Assembly: GCF_004336745.1 (NCBI RefSeq)
Contig: NZ_SJXD01000022.1
Span: 124,001 to 188,000 of the forward strand
From: Roseococcus sp. SYP-B2431
GTDB lineage: Bacteria > Pseudomonadota > Alphaproteobacteria > Acetobacterales > Acetobacteraceae
Length of the DNA stretch: 64,000 nucleotides
Reading direction: 5' to 3'
A model generated the notes under the pieces. It worked only from the letters and a program-made list of their open reading frames with translations. It did no database searches and was not told the origin of the DNA. Shown in pieces: positions 1-8,408 of the stretch (within the stretch, counting starts at the first letter, position 1; every line of letters begins with the position of its first letter). The position numbers and the translations under genes are program-made.

Positions 1-555
1 ATAGCCCCAGACCTCGCCCAGCAGCTCCGCCCGCGGCACCGCCCGCCCGCCCGCGCGATGCAGGTAGAGCAGGATCGCCGCCTCCTTCTCCGTCAGGCGG
101 ATCCGCTTCCCGCCGGGGCCGAGCATCAGCTTTCCCGCCGGATGGAAGGCGTAGCCGCCGAGCGGGATCGCCGCGTCCGGCGAGGCCTCGAAGGCCGCCA
201 GCAGGGCATGCAGCCGGGCCACCAGGTCGGGCAGCCGCACCGGCCGCGGCACGCGCTCGCTGATCCCGGGCGGCAGCACGTGCGGAGCCTCCTCCGTCGC
301 GGCCTGGCCGAGCAGCAGCACGGGCCGGCCGCCGCCCGCCTCGCGCAGCAGCGGCCCCCAATGCGAGGGCCCCGGCATCACGGCGGCGTCGAGCAACGTG
401 GCGTCGATGCGCCCGGCCGCCTCGGCCAGCCGCAGCTGCCCGGCCTCCGGCGCCGCGGCCTCCGCGGAGAAGTCGGTGCCCTGGGCAAGCTGAGGGGGCA
501 GCAGCGCGGCGAGCGCGGCGTCCGTGGTCACGAGCAGGAGTTTTCGGCCAGGCAT
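1..555 (-). CDS. OmpR/PhoB-type response regulator with degenerate receiver (partial)
   Basis: Translating the minus strand from the ATG at 553-555 gives an uninterrupted 185-residue reading frame that runs off the left edge. Residues 1 to about 115 resemble a receiver domain. The beta-3 Asp is present (LLDAAVMPG), but the N-terminal acidic pair is reduced (LLLVTTD) and the usual KP near the end is RP (VPRPVRLPDL). The remainder begins a winged-helix DNA-binding domain (KRIRLTEKEAAILLYLHRAGG, ending in GEVWGY). It is probably a transcription regulator with weak or atypical phosphorylation. The C-terminal recognition helix is outside the window, and it is divergent from ribA. Confidence 0.72.
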   Translation of the reverse strand, partial: MPGRKLLLVTTDAALAALLPPQLAQGTDFSAEAAAPEAGQLRLAEAAGRIDATLLDAAVMPGPSHWGPLLREAGGGRPVLLLGQAATEEAPHVLPPGISERVPRPVRLPDLVARLHALLAAFEASPDAAIPLGGYAFHPAGKLMLGPGGKRIRLTEKEAAILLYLHRAGGRAVPRAELLGEVWGY

Positions 556-735
556 GCGGGCCCATCGGTTACCAGCGTGCCTCGGGCATAGCACCCGCTC
601 TGCCGCCGGGGAAAGGTTCGCCGAAACCGGGCCCGCTTTGACAGGTTGAGAAACTTTGCTGACCACCCCCTGCGAGACTGCATCCGATCGCCACATTTGA
701 TTCGTATGTGGAAAGCGCCTCAGGATCACGGCTTC

Positions 736-1899
736 ATGAAAAGAAACGCCATTCAACCCTCGGCAAACCAGGCCCCGAAGCCCGCCTCCGCCGAGACCCT
801 GGCGCTGCGCGCGGTCCACCGCGCCGTCTCAGAGCTCCGTCGCGGCACGCCCGTCGTGCTGCGCGGCCTGGCCGGCCAGGCCCTCGCCGTCGCCGCCGCC
901 GAGACGGTGAGCGCCCCCGGCCTCGCGGAGATCTCCTCGCTGTCGGGCACCCCGCCCGTCCTGCTGCTCGCCCCGGTCCGCGCCGCCGCGGTGCTCCAGC
1001 GCCCCGTGCCGCTGACGGCACCGGAGGAGGGGGTCGTGGCGCTGCGCCTACCCCCTGCCCTGACCGCGCCCGACCGCCTTCGCAGCTTCGCCGATCCGAC
1101 GGGCGAGCTGCTGCTCGGCCCCGAGGGACAGGCCATGGAGCTCGCGCCGCAGCCGCCGCTGGCCGTCGCAGCCCTCGCCCTGGGCAAGCTGGGCCGGCTG
1201 CTGCCGGCCCTCGTCGCCGCGCCTGTACCCGACCGCGAGGTGCCCGGCCTGCTGAGCGTCACCGCCGCCGAGATCCTCGCCTATCCGGCCACCGCGGCGA
1301 CCACGCTGCGCGCCGTCGGCGAGGCCCGCGTGCCGCTCGAGGACGCGCCCGAAACCCGCATCACCGCCTTTCGCGCGGCCGATGGCGGGATCGAGCATCT
1401 GGCGATGACCGTCGGCGACCCCGCCGCCGTCCTGGCCGCCGGCGGCGCGCCGCTGGTCCGCCTGCATTCCGAATGCTTCACCGGCGACCTGCTGGGCTCG
1501 TTGCGCTGCGACTGCGGCCCGCAGCTGCGCGGCGCGCTGCGCCGCATGGCGGAGGATGGCGCGGGCGTGCTGCTCTATCTGGCGCAGGAGGGGCGCGGCA
1601 TCGGCCTCGTGAACAAGTTGCGCGCCTATGCGCTGCAGGACCAGGGCCTCGACACCCTCGATGCCAACCGCGCCCTCGGCTACGGCGCCGACGAGCGCAA
1701 TTTCCTGGTGGCCGCGACGATGCTGCGGCTGCTCGAGATCCCGCGCGTGCGGCTGTTGACCAATAATCCCGACAAGATCTCCGCCCTGTCCGCCTGCGGC
1801 ATCGAGATCGTCAGCCGGGAGCAGCACGCCTTCGCCGGCAACGGCGTGAACGACCGCTATCTCGCAACCAAGGCCGAGCGCTTCGGGCATATGTTTTAG
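736..1899 (+). CDS. ribA: GTP cyclohydrolase II (RibA) with extra N-terminal domain
   Basis: GTP cyclohydrolase II opens GTP to the pyrimidine precursor in the first committed step of riboflavin synthesis. The zinc motif is clear as C-x10-C-x-C (from HSEC to RCDCG), followed by EGRGIGL and the C-terminal NNPDKISAL. The catalytic domain occupies roughly the last 190 residues. The first 190 or so residues are not needed for that activity. They look faintly like a degenerate DHBP synthase (RibB) domain, a layout known in bifunctional RibBA proteins, but I see no RibB catalytic acidic motif. The ATG at 736 (MKRNAIQ) was chosen; in-frame upstream starts exist at 646 and 703. It converges on the DUF2891 gene. 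Confidence 0.9.
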   Translation: MKRNAIQPSANQAPKPASAETLALRAVHRAVSELRRGTPVVLRGLAGQALAVAAAETVSAPGLAEISSLSGTPPVLLLAPVRAAAVLQRPVPLTAPEEGVVALRLPPALTAPDRLRSFADPTGELLLGPEGQAMELAPQPPLAVAALALGKLGRLLPALVAAPVPDREVPGLLSVTAAEILAYPATAATTLRAVGEARVPLEDAPETRITAFRAADGGIEHLAMTVGDPAAVLAAGGAPLVRLHSECFTGDLLGSLRCDCGPQLRGALRRMAEDGAGVLLYLAQEGRGIGLVNKLRAYALQDQGLDTLDANRALGYGADERNFLVAATMLRLLEIPRVRLLTNNPDKISALSACGIEIVSREQHAFAGNGVNDRYLATKAERFGHMF

Positions 1900-1917
1900 C
1901 CCCCGGCCGGCTGGGGC

Positions 1918-2931
1918 TCAGTCGCCGTCCAGCGCCAGCGTCGCGAAGCTCGCCAGCCAGTGCTCGCCCATGTAGTCGCTCGCGATGGCCGGCAGGCCGG
2001 CGGCCAGATGGCGCCCGGCGGTCTCCAGGAGGAGGGGCCGCCGCGGATCCTCCGGCGGCAGGGCGGCCGCCAGCGAGCGCCAGCACCAGGCCCGGCTGAG
2101 GTTCAGCCCATCGAGATGCGCGATCTTGCCGTCCGTGCGGTCGCTGACCGTCGCCGTCCGGAACAGGGTGGCGGGCTCGGCCGAGGCGATCCGCGGCAGG
2201 AAGCGGTCGAACCAGGGCCCGAACTCCGCGGCCGGCAGGAGGCGCCGCATGCACTCGGCCTCGATGAGGGCGGAGGACAGGAAGTCGTCGCCGCCCGGCT
2301 CGCCCCAGGCCGGGCAGTCCGCATCCGCGCCGTACCAGCGCCGCGCCGTCGCCCGCAGCAGCCCCGCCAGCGCCTCGTCCCGCGTCGCGTCGGCATAGTC
2401 GGCCGCCATGCGCAGGCCGAAGGCGGTGTTGAAATGCGTGCCGACGCGCACCGCATAGGTCGCCCGCGGCAGGAAATCGCGGAAGCGCTGGGCGAAGACC
2501 TCCGCCAGCGGCGCCAAGCTCGCGGCCCAGCGCGGATCCTCGAGCCGAGTCAGTTCCTCGGCCAGCTTCAGCAGCCAGGCCCAGCCATAGGGCCGCTTGA
2601 AGCCAGCGGCCGAGGGCGCGGCCAGATAGGCGCATTCGCCCGCGACCTTCTCCGGCGTGAACTGCGAGTCGAACAGCGCGCGGATCGCGGCCGCGGAGGG
2701 CAGCCCGGGAAAGTGCCGCAGCAGGCGCGCCAGCATCCAGTGGCCATGGACGCAGGAATGCCAGTCGTAGCTGCCGTGGAAGATGGGATGCAGCGCCCTG
2801 GGAGCCCGCAGGTCGGCAGGACCGTCGAGCACATGGTCCGGCTTGTGGGGATACTCGCGCCGGACATGCCCGAGGGCGATGGCGGCGAAGGTCTCCGCGG
2901 TGGCGGCGGTGAGGCTCGAAGTCACCGGCAT
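1918..2931 (-). CDS. DUF2891 family protein
   Basis: This 337-residue soluble protein resembles the DUF2891 family. It has the hallmark early segment HPIFHGSYDWHSCVHGHW and later conserved blocks such as HFNTAFGLRMAADYA and FLSSALIEAECM. No signal peptide or membrane segment is seen. The family has no established biochemical role; the many aromatic and His residues and an apparent all-alpha pattern suggest an alpha/alpha toroid fold, which is inference. The ATG at 2929-2931 (MPVTSS) fits better than an in-frame GTG at 2956-2958. It lies 70 bases downstream of the Usp gene on the same strand and may belong to that operon. Confidence 0.75.
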   Translation of the reverse strand: MPVTSSLTAATAETFAAIALGHVRREYPHKPDHVLDGPADLRAPRALHPIFHGSYDWHSCVHGHWMLARLLRHFPGLPSAAAIRALFDSQFTPEKVAGECAYLAAPSAAGFKRPYGWAWLLKLAEELTRLEDPRWAASLAPLAEVFAQRFRDFLPRATYAVRVGTHFNTAFGLRMAADYADATRDEALAGLLRATARRWYGADADCPAWGEPGGDDFLSSALIEAECMRRLLPAAEFGPWFDRFLPRIASAEPATLFRTATVSDRTDGKIAHLDGLNLSRAWCWRSLAAALPPEDPRRPLLLETAGRHLAAGLPAIASDYMGEHWLASFATLALDGD

Positions 2932-3001
2932 CCCCTTCGCGCATTGGCGCACAGCCACTCGGTCCGGCAGGAGCGCCGGCCGGCAAGGCGGAAGCGCGCC
3001 G

Positions 3002-3490
3002 TCAGGTCACCCGGTCGAGCTCGGCATCGGACATCGTCCCCGGCACCACCGTCATCGGCACCGTCATCTTCGCGGCCAGCCGCCCGGTCAAGGCCTGGAT
3101 CAGCGGCCCCGGTCCCTTGCTGTCCGCGGCAGAGGCCAGCACCAGGATGGAGATGCGCGGATCCTCGGCCAGCAGCGCCAGGAGCTCGTCCGCCGTCCTG
3201 CCCTCGCGCGTGATGAGGATGGGCAGGCCGCCCGTGATCTCCTTCACCTGGGCGGCGAGGCCGGCCAGCATGGTCTCGGCCTCCTCGAGCCGCTCCTGCG
3301 CCATCAGCGCGCCGATGCCGGCCCATTCGGCCTGCTCCACCGGCTCCACCACGCGCAGCAGCGCCACCCGTCCGCCGGACTTCGCGGCGCGCAGCGCGGC
3401 GTAGCGCAACGCGACCGCGCGCTCCGGGCTGTCGTCCACCACGACCAGAAAGACGCGATCGCGCCTCGCTCGCTCCGCCGCCTCAGGCAT
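3002..3490 (-). CDS. Universal stress protein (UspA family)
   Basis: This 162-residue protein has one Usp domain. The N-terminal strand FLVVVDDSPERAVALRYA and the C-terminal segment SILVLASAADSKGPGPLIQALTG followed by MTVPMTVVPG fit the nucleotide-binding fold, although the classical G-2x-G-9x-G(S/T) loop is altered. Two ATG codons are adjacent. The inner one (3488-3490) is better spaced from the GGAGGGG ribosome-binding site. Its start overlaps the stop of the TIGR02186 gene (TGATG), implying translational coupling and a shared role with that membrane protein. Confidence 0.82.
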   Translation of the reverse strand: MPEAAERARRDRVFLVVVDDSPERAVALRYAALRAAKSGGRVALLRVVEPVEQAEWAGIGALMAQERLEEAETMLAGLAAQVKEITGGLPILITREGRTADELLALLAEDPRISILVLASAADSKGPGPLIQALTGRLAAKMTVPMTVVPGTMSDAELDRVT

Positions 3491-4221
3491 CATCCCCTCC
3501 GGAAGACCACGCTCCCCGCCCAGCCGGCGAAGCCCGCCGCCAGGATGCAGAGGAGAGCGTAGAGCACCGGCTGCCCATGCGCGACCTTCTCGATCTCGGC
3601 CGCCGATCCGGTCCTTTCCACGATGAAGCCGAGCTGCTCCGTCGCCACGATCCGCCGGGCGCGGACCAGCATCACCTCCACGCGGTAGCTGCCCGGCTGC
3701 ACCGTGGAGGGCAGGAAGAGGCGGAAATTGAACAGCCGCGAGCCGGCGATCTCGATCGGCGAGGGATCCTCCTGCCAGAGGCGGGAGCTGCGCTTGAGCT
3801 CCACCAGCGCGCGGCGGAAGCCGGGCGCCCGGGCGCCGGTGAATTCGAGCGGGATGGAGTCGATGCCGATCCCGCGCTCCCGCCGGACCTGCTCGGGCAG
3901 GAGCTGCCAGGCCGGGCGCGTGCCGGCGACGGCGTAGAAGACCGGCACGTCCCCGAAGCGCGCCGAAGGCCCGTTGAGCCAGAGCCCGAGCACGTTGACC
4001 TTCCGCCGCACGACGAAAGGCCCCTGCGGCCCGCGCGCCATGACGATCACCTCGTCGCCGCCCGGGCCCAGCGGCTGCTCGGTGCTGCCGAAGACCAGGA
4101 TGCTCTCTCCGATGAAGGCGGTGGTGATGGCGACCCGCTCGGTCGAGAGGCGGGCGACCAGCTCGGCGGGCTGGGCCGAAGCGGGCGCCAGCCAGGAGCC
4201 ACCAGCCAGGAGCAGCAGCAT
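3490..4221 (-). CDS. TIGR02186 family membrane-anchored protein
   Basis: This 243-residue protein matches the TIGR02186 family of alphaproteobacterial conserved hypotheticals. It has an N-terminal signal-like stretch (MLLLLAGGSWLAPASAQ), a roughly 190-residue extracytoplasmic region (IGESILVFGSTEQPLGPGGD, LGLWLNGPSARFGDVPVFYAV) and a single C-terminal helix (LYALLCILAAGFAGWAGSVVF). The family is usually found beside TauE/SafE-like transporters, as here, so a periplasmic partner of that transporter is plausible but unproven. The ATG at 4219-4221 has GGAG close upstream; a TTG start 39 bases further up would add positive residues to the signal peptide. Its stop overlaps the Usp start. Confidence 0.8.
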   Translation of the reverse strand: MLLLLAGGSWLAPASAQPAELVARLSTERVAITTAFIGESILVFGSTEQPLGPGGDEVIVMARGPQGPFVVRRKVNVLGLWLNGPSARFGDVPVFYAVAGTRPAWQLLPEQVRRERGIGIDSIPLEFTGARAPGFRRALVELKRSSRLWQEDPSPIEIAGSRLFNFRLFLPSTVQPGSYRVEVMLVRARRIVATEQLGFIVERTGSAAEIEKVAHGQPVLYALLCILAAGFAGWAGSVVFRRG

Positions 4222-4337
4222 CGCTCCGAGAATCCGGCCGCACCGCGGACGGCGCGCCAAGACCGGCCTGCCGGCTGGCGCACCCGGGAAGGCGCGAAGC
4301 CAAGCACGCGGAGCGCGCGCCCGGCGTTTGAGGGCAC

Positions 4338-4370
4338 AAAAAAAACTCCCGCGCGCACTCACAGCGCGGG
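4338..4370 (-). terminator. Rho-independent terminator at the end of the TauE/SafE gene
   Basis: On the minus strand the arm CCCGCGC (4370-4364) pairs with GCGCGGG (4354-4348), followed after two bases by eight T residues (4345-4338). The stop codon of the TauE/SafE gene (4361-4359) lies in the loop. This is the clearest intrinsic terminator in the window. It lies between two genes that otherwise look like one operon. Confidence 0.85.
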
Positions 4371-5300
4371 ACCCACGCTGAAGAGGCTCGCGGGCACGCG
4401 CAGCAGATCCCAGAGCAGCGAGGCCGCCACCGCCAGCACCAGCGCACCCAGCAGCGCCCGCGTCTCCTCGCCCCGCAGCCGCGTGCCCATGGAGGCGCCG
4501 AACTGCGCGCCCGCCACGCCGCCCAGCAGCAGCAGCAGCGTCAGCACGATGTCCACGCCACCCACCTGGATCGCCTGCAGGAAGGTCACCGAGGCAGTCA
4601 CGCAGACCACCTGGAACAGCGAGGTGCCGATCACGACCGCCGTCGGCATGCCGAGGATGTAGATCATCGCCGGCACCAGCATGAAGCCGCCGCCCACACC
4701 CATCACGGCCGAGAGCACGCCGATCACGAAGCCCACGCCCAACGGCGGGATCACGGAGATGTAGAGGCGGCTCTTGCGGAAGCGGATCTTGAAGGGCAGC
4801 CCGTGCGCCCAGCTGTGATTGTGCAGGCGATGCGCGTCGCCATGGCGGCGCCGGCGGAAGATGGCGCGCACGCTCTCCATCACCATCAGCATGCCAACCG
4901 AGCCGAGCACCACGACGTAAAAGATGGCGACCGCGGCATCCACCTGGCCGAGCCGCCTCAGCATGGCGAAGAGCTGCACGCCGGCGACGCTGCCGACCAG
5001 GCCGCCGGCCACCAGCACGCCGCCCATCTGCCAGTCGACATTGCCGCGCCGCGCCTGCGCCATCAGCCCCGAGACCGAGGCCCCCAGCGTCTGATTGGCG
5101 CCCGAGGCGACGGCGACGGTGGAAGGAATCCCGAGAAGGATCAGCACCGGCGTCAGCAGGAATCCGCCGCCCACGCCGAACAATCCCGACAGCCAGCCCA
5201 CGGCGAAGCCGACGCCCACCAGGAGGAAGGCGTCCACGCTCATCTCGGCAATGGGCAGATAGACCTGCAATGAAACAAACCAAGCGAGGGACGCGGCCAC
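4359..5300 (-). CDS. TauE/SafE family membrane transporter (sulfite exporter-like)
   Basis: This 313-residue polytopic protein has about eight hydrophobic segments. The family's duplicated glycine-rich loops are present as GLFGVGGGFLLTPVLILLGIP in the first half and AVMGVGGGFMLVPAMIYILG in the second. TauE/SafE proteins are proposed exporters of sulfite or organosulfonates; the substrate here is unknown. A GTG at 5298-5300 follows AGGTGAAGG. Homologues typically start near LQVYLPIAEMSV, so the TTG at 5268-5270 is an alternative. It is divergent from the 5'-nucleotidase gene and upstream of the TIGR02186 and Usp genes. Confidence 0.85.
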   Translation of the reverse strand: MAASLAWFVSLQVYLPIAEMSVDAFLLVGVGFAVGWLSGLFGVGGGFLLTPVLILLGIPSTVAVASGANQTLGASVSGLMAQARRGNVDWQMGGVLVAGGLVGSVAGVQLFAMLRRLGQVDAAVAIFYVVVLGSVGMLMVMESVRAIFRRRRHGDAHRLHNHSWAHGLPFKIRFRKSRLYISVIPPLGVGFVIGVLSAVMGVGGGFMLVPAMIYILGMPTAVVIGTSLFQVVCVTASVTFLQAIQVGGVDIVLTLLLLLGGVAGAQFGASMGTRLRGEETRALLGALVLAVAASLLWDLLRVPASLFSVGPAL

Positions 5301-5425
5301 CCTTCACCTGTAAAAATGGCATGGCAAGGGCAGGCCGGATGCGTTGCCGGATCACCTTGCGTAACCGCATCTTTCACGTCCGGCCTGTGGCCAGACAGGC
5401 GCAGGAGGCGCAGAACAGGCCCGCC

Positions 5426-6946
5426 ATGATCAGCCGCCGATCGCTCCCCGCGCTGCTCGCCGCCCCCGTCTTGTACGCGCCGGCGTTGCGCGCCTACGCC
5501 CAGCCCGCCACCCAGGTCTCGCTGGTCCATCTCAACGACTTCCATTCGCGCCACGAGCCGATCGCCCCGACCTCCGCCGCCTGCCGCGCAGGCGAGGCCT
5601 GCTTCGGCGGCTCGGCGCGGATCGCGACCGCCATCGCCGAGGCGCGCGAGGCCGCGCGGGCGGAGGGCCGCGCCTCGCTGCTGCTCGATGCCGGCGACAC
5701 CTTCCTCGGCAGCCTCTTCTTCACCCAGCACGAGGGCATGGCCGAGGCGGCGGTGCAGAAGGAATGGGGCGTGCAAGCCTTCACCCTGGGCAACCACGAG
5801 TTCGATCTCGGGCCCGAGAAGCTTGCCAGATACCTAGCCGCCGTGCCCTTCCCGGTGCTCTGCGCCAATATCGACGTAACGCAGGAGCCGGCGCTGGCCG
5901 GAAAGCTGGCGCCCACCATCGCCTTCCGGCGCGAGAACCTGCGCGTGGTCGTCGTGGGCCTGACCACGCCCGAGACGCCGATCCTCTCGGCCCCCGGGCC
6001 GAACGTGCGCTTCACCGACCCGCTGGAGGCCGCGAACCGCGCCGTCTGGGAGGCCCGGCGCGAGGGGCCGGCCACCGTCGTGGCGCTGTCCCATCTGGGC
6101 GTCGGCGCCGACCGGCGGCTGGCCGCCGAGGTCGCCGGCGTGGACGTGATCCTGGGCGGGCATTCGCACACGCTGGTGGCGCCGCCCATCGTCGTCGAGG
6201 GCAAGGACCGGCCGGTGCTGATCGCCCAGGCCCAGGCCTTCGGGAAGTATCTGGACCGCTTCGACCTGGACCTGGCCGCCGATGGCCGCATCGCCGCCTC
6301 GCAGCAGCACATGCGCGAGCTGACGGCGGACATCCACGAGGATCCCGGCGTGGCCGCGATCGTCGCGCGCTTCGCCGAGCCGCTGGAGGCGCTGCGCCGG
6401 CGCGTCGTGGGCCGGCTGCCCGCGCCGCTGGACAACCGCACCTGCTACCTCGCCCCCTGCGCGCTCGGCGAAACCGTGGCGGAGGCGATGCGCAAGGCCG
6501 TCGACGCCGAGATCGGATGGCAGAACGGCGGCGGGCTGCGGGCGGGACTGTCCGCGGGCGAGATCTCGGTGGGCGACCTGCTGACCGTGCTGCCCTTCGG
6601 CAACACGGTCTCGCGCGTTCGGCTGCGCGGCACGACGATCAGGGCGGCGCTGGAGAACGGGCTGTCGCGGCTGCCGCAGGCCTCGGGGCGCTTCCCGCAG
6701 CTTGCCGGGCTGCGCTTCACCGCGGATGCCGCCCGCCCGTCCGGGGAACGCGTGGCGAGTGCCGAGGCGCGCGAGCCGGACGGAAGCTGGAAGCCGCTCG
6801 ACCCGGCGCGCGCCTATCTGGTCGCGACCAACGACTTCCTCCGCCGCGGCGGCGACGGCTACGCCATGTTCACCGAGGCGGCGCTGGAAGCGCGGGACGA
6901 TGGGCCACTGGTCAGCGACGCGGTGGAGCGGGCGCTGGGCGGCTGA
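5426..6946 (+). CDS. Secreted bifunctional metallophosphatase/5'-nucleotidase
   Basis: This 506-residue protein belongs to the UshA/5'-nucleotidase family, which removes phosphate from extracellular nucleotides. The N-terminus MISRRSLPALLAAP is a twin-arginine-like signal with likely cleavage after AYA. Metallophosphatase motifs appear in order: HLNDFHSR, DAGDTFLGS, TLGNHEFDLG, SHLGVGADRRLA and GGHSHT. The C-terminal nucleotide-binding domain contains WQNGGGLRAG and LTVLPFGNTVSRVRLRG. The ATG at 5426 starts the signal peptide; the frame is open further upstream, but only the signal peptide start makes sense. It acts in the periplasm. Confidence 0.9.
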   Translation: MISRRSLPALLAAPVLYAPALRAYAQPATQVSLVHLNDFHSRHEPIAPTSAACRAGEACFGGSARIATAIAEAREAARAEGRASLLLDAGDTFLGSLFFTQHEGMAEAAVQKEWGVQAFTLGNHEFDLGPEKLARYLAAVPFPVLCANIDVTQEPALAGKLAPTIAFRRENLRVVVVGLTTPETPILSAPGPNVRFTDPLEAANRAVWEARREGPATVVALSHLGVGADRRLAAEVAGVDVILGGHSHTLVAPPIVVEGKDRPVLIAQAQAFGKYLDRFDLDLAADGRIAASQQHMRELTADIHEDPGVAAIVARFAEPLEALRRRVVGRLPAPLDNRTCYLAPCALGETVAEAMRKAVDAEIGWQNGGGLRAGLSAGEISVGDLLTVLPFGNTVSRVRLRGTTIRAALENGLSRLPQASGRFPQLAGLRFTADAARPSGERVASAEAREPDGSWKPLDPARAYLVATNDFLRRGGDGYAMFTEAALEARDDGPLVSDAVERALGG

Positions 6947-6971
6947 GCGGGCGATCCGCCCCCCGGGCCGG

Positions 6972-7301
6972 TCAGTGGCCGGTGCTCTTCGAGAAGAGGT
7001 TCATGACCAGGACCCCGGCGACGATCAGCGCCATGCCGACCATCGCCGGCACGTCCAGCTTCTGCCCCTGCCAGAGCCAGGCGGCGGCCGCGATCAGCAC
7101 GATGCCCACGCCGGACCAGATGGCATAGGCGATGCCCGTGGGGATCGTTCGCAGCGTCAGGGACAGGCAGAAGAAGGCCAGCAGATAGGCCGCCGCGCAG
7201 ACCAGGCTCGGCCCCAGCTTCGTGAAGCCGTCGGCCCTCTTCAGAAAGGTCGTGCCGACGACCTCGGCCAGGATGGCGACCGCCAGGTAGAGGTAGTTCA
7301 C
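6972..7301 (-). CDS. emrE: EmrE-like small multidrug resistance (SMR) transporter
   Basis: This 109-residue protein has four hydrophobic helices and aligns closely to EmrE by eye. The essential membrane Glu lies in AILAEVVGTTFLKRADGF, and the signature IPTGIAYAIWSGVGIVLI is intact, as is the end GVLVMNLFSKSTGH. SMR dimers exchange protons for cationic drugs or quaternary ammonium compounds at the inner membrane. Having a QAC-type rather than Gdx/SugE-type sequence suggests drug export. It stands alone, convergent with the 5'-nucleotidase gene and 49 bases after trpS on the same strand. Confidence 0.9.
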   Translation of the reverse strand: MNYLYLAVAILAEVVGTTFLKRADGFTKLGPSLVCAAAYLLAFFCLSLTLRTIPTGIAYAIWSGVGIVLIAAAAWLWQGQKLDVPAMVGMALIVAGVLVMNLFSKSTGH

Positions 7302-7350
7302 GGACGGGCTCCCGAAAGCCGTTGGGGGACGCGCCAGGCGGGCGAAGGCG

Positions 7351-8352
7351 TCACGCCCGCGGCAGGAAGCCCACGATCCGCTTCGCCTCGGTGACGATCG
7401 GCTGCGCGATCGCCTCGGCCTTCTCCGCCCCCTTCCGCAGCTCGGCGTCGAGCGTCGGCAGGTCCTCCAGATAGCGCAGCATCTCCGCGCGGATCGGCCC
7501 GAGATGGGCGATCAGCGCATCCGCCAGGATCTCCTTGAAGGGGCCGAAGCCCTTGCCGCCATGCTCCCGCAGTACGGTCTCGGGGGTGCTCCCGGTGATC
7601 GCCGCCAGCATGCCGACGAGGTTGCGCGCCTCCGCCCGCCCCTCGAAGCCCAGCACGTTCTCCGGCAGCGGCTCCGGATCGGTCTTCGCGCGCTTGATCT
7701 TGTTGCGGATCGTGTCGGCATCGTCGTTGAGGTTGATGCGCGACTGGTCGGAAGCGTCCGACTTGCTCATCTTCTTCGTGCCGTCGCGCAGCGACATCAC
7801 CCGCGCGGCTACGCCCAGGATATGCGGCTCGATGCGGGGGAAGAACTCCACGCCGTAATCGTGGTTGAACTTCTGGGCGATGTCGTTGGCGAGCTCGAGA
7901 TGCTGCTTCTGGTCGTCGCCGACCGGAACCGAGGTCGCCTTGTAGGTCAGGATGTCGGCCGCCATGAGGTTCGGATAGACGTAGAGGCCCGAGGACATTG
8001 CCTCCGAGTTCTTGCCGGCCTTGTCCTTGAACTGCGTCATGCGGTTCAGCCAGCCGAGCCGCGCCACGCAGTTGAAGATCCAGGCGAGCTCGGCATGCGC
8101 GGGCACATGGCTCTGGACGAAGAGCGTGCACTTGCCGAGGTCAAGGCCGCAGGCCAGCAGCGTCGCCGCCATCTCGCGCGTCTGGGCGAGGAGCTGGGCG
8201 GGCTCCTGGAAGACGGTGATGGCGTGCATGTCCACCACGCAAAAGAGGCACTCATGCTCGTCCTGCATGGGCACCCAGTTCCGGATCGCGCCCAGGTAGT
8301 TGCCCAGGGTGGGCACGCCGGAGGGTTGGATGCCGGAAAACACGCGCTGCAT
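7351..8352 (-). CDS. trpS: Tryptophanyl-tRNA synthetase
   Basis: This 333-residue class I synthetase charges tRNA-Trp. It has the HIGH-like motif in [18 protein letters not shown], the KMSKS motif ([13 protein letters not shown]) and the characteristic [15 protein letters not shown]. Length is normal for bacterial TrpS. The ATG at 8350-8352 (MQRVFSG) is the canonical family start; the frame is open upstream but has no homology. In relatives trpS commonly follows murJ directly; here an ABC solute-binding protein gene and a deacylase gene separate them. Confidence 0.95.
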   Translation of the reverse strand: MQRVFSGIQPSGVPTLGNYLGAIRNWVPMQDEHECLFCVVDMHAITVFQEPAQLLAQTREMAATLLACGLDLGKCTLFVQSHVPAHAELAWIFNCVARLGWLNRMTQFKDKAGKNSEAMSSGLYVYPNLMAADILTYKATSVPVGDDQKQHLELANDIAQKFNHDYGVEFFPRIEPHILGVAARVMSLRDGTKKMSKSDASDQSRINLNDDADTIRNKIKRAKTDPEPLPENVLGFEGRAEARNLVGMLAAITGSTPETVLREHGGKGFGPFKEILADALIAHLGPIRAEMLRYLEDLPTLDAELRKGAEKAEAIAQPIVTEAKRIVGFLPRA

Positions 8353-8408
8353 AGCCGATGACCTGTTCGATGTCGCGGGCCAGTGGTTCGCGCTCCCCGG
8401 CGCCCAGG

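Noticed and set aside
556-735. Promoter for ribA with -35 TTGACA at 638-643, or an FMN riboswitch
   Set aside because: No acceptable -10 hexamer lies 16-18 bases downstream, and the leader is too short and lacks conserved RFN-element segments.
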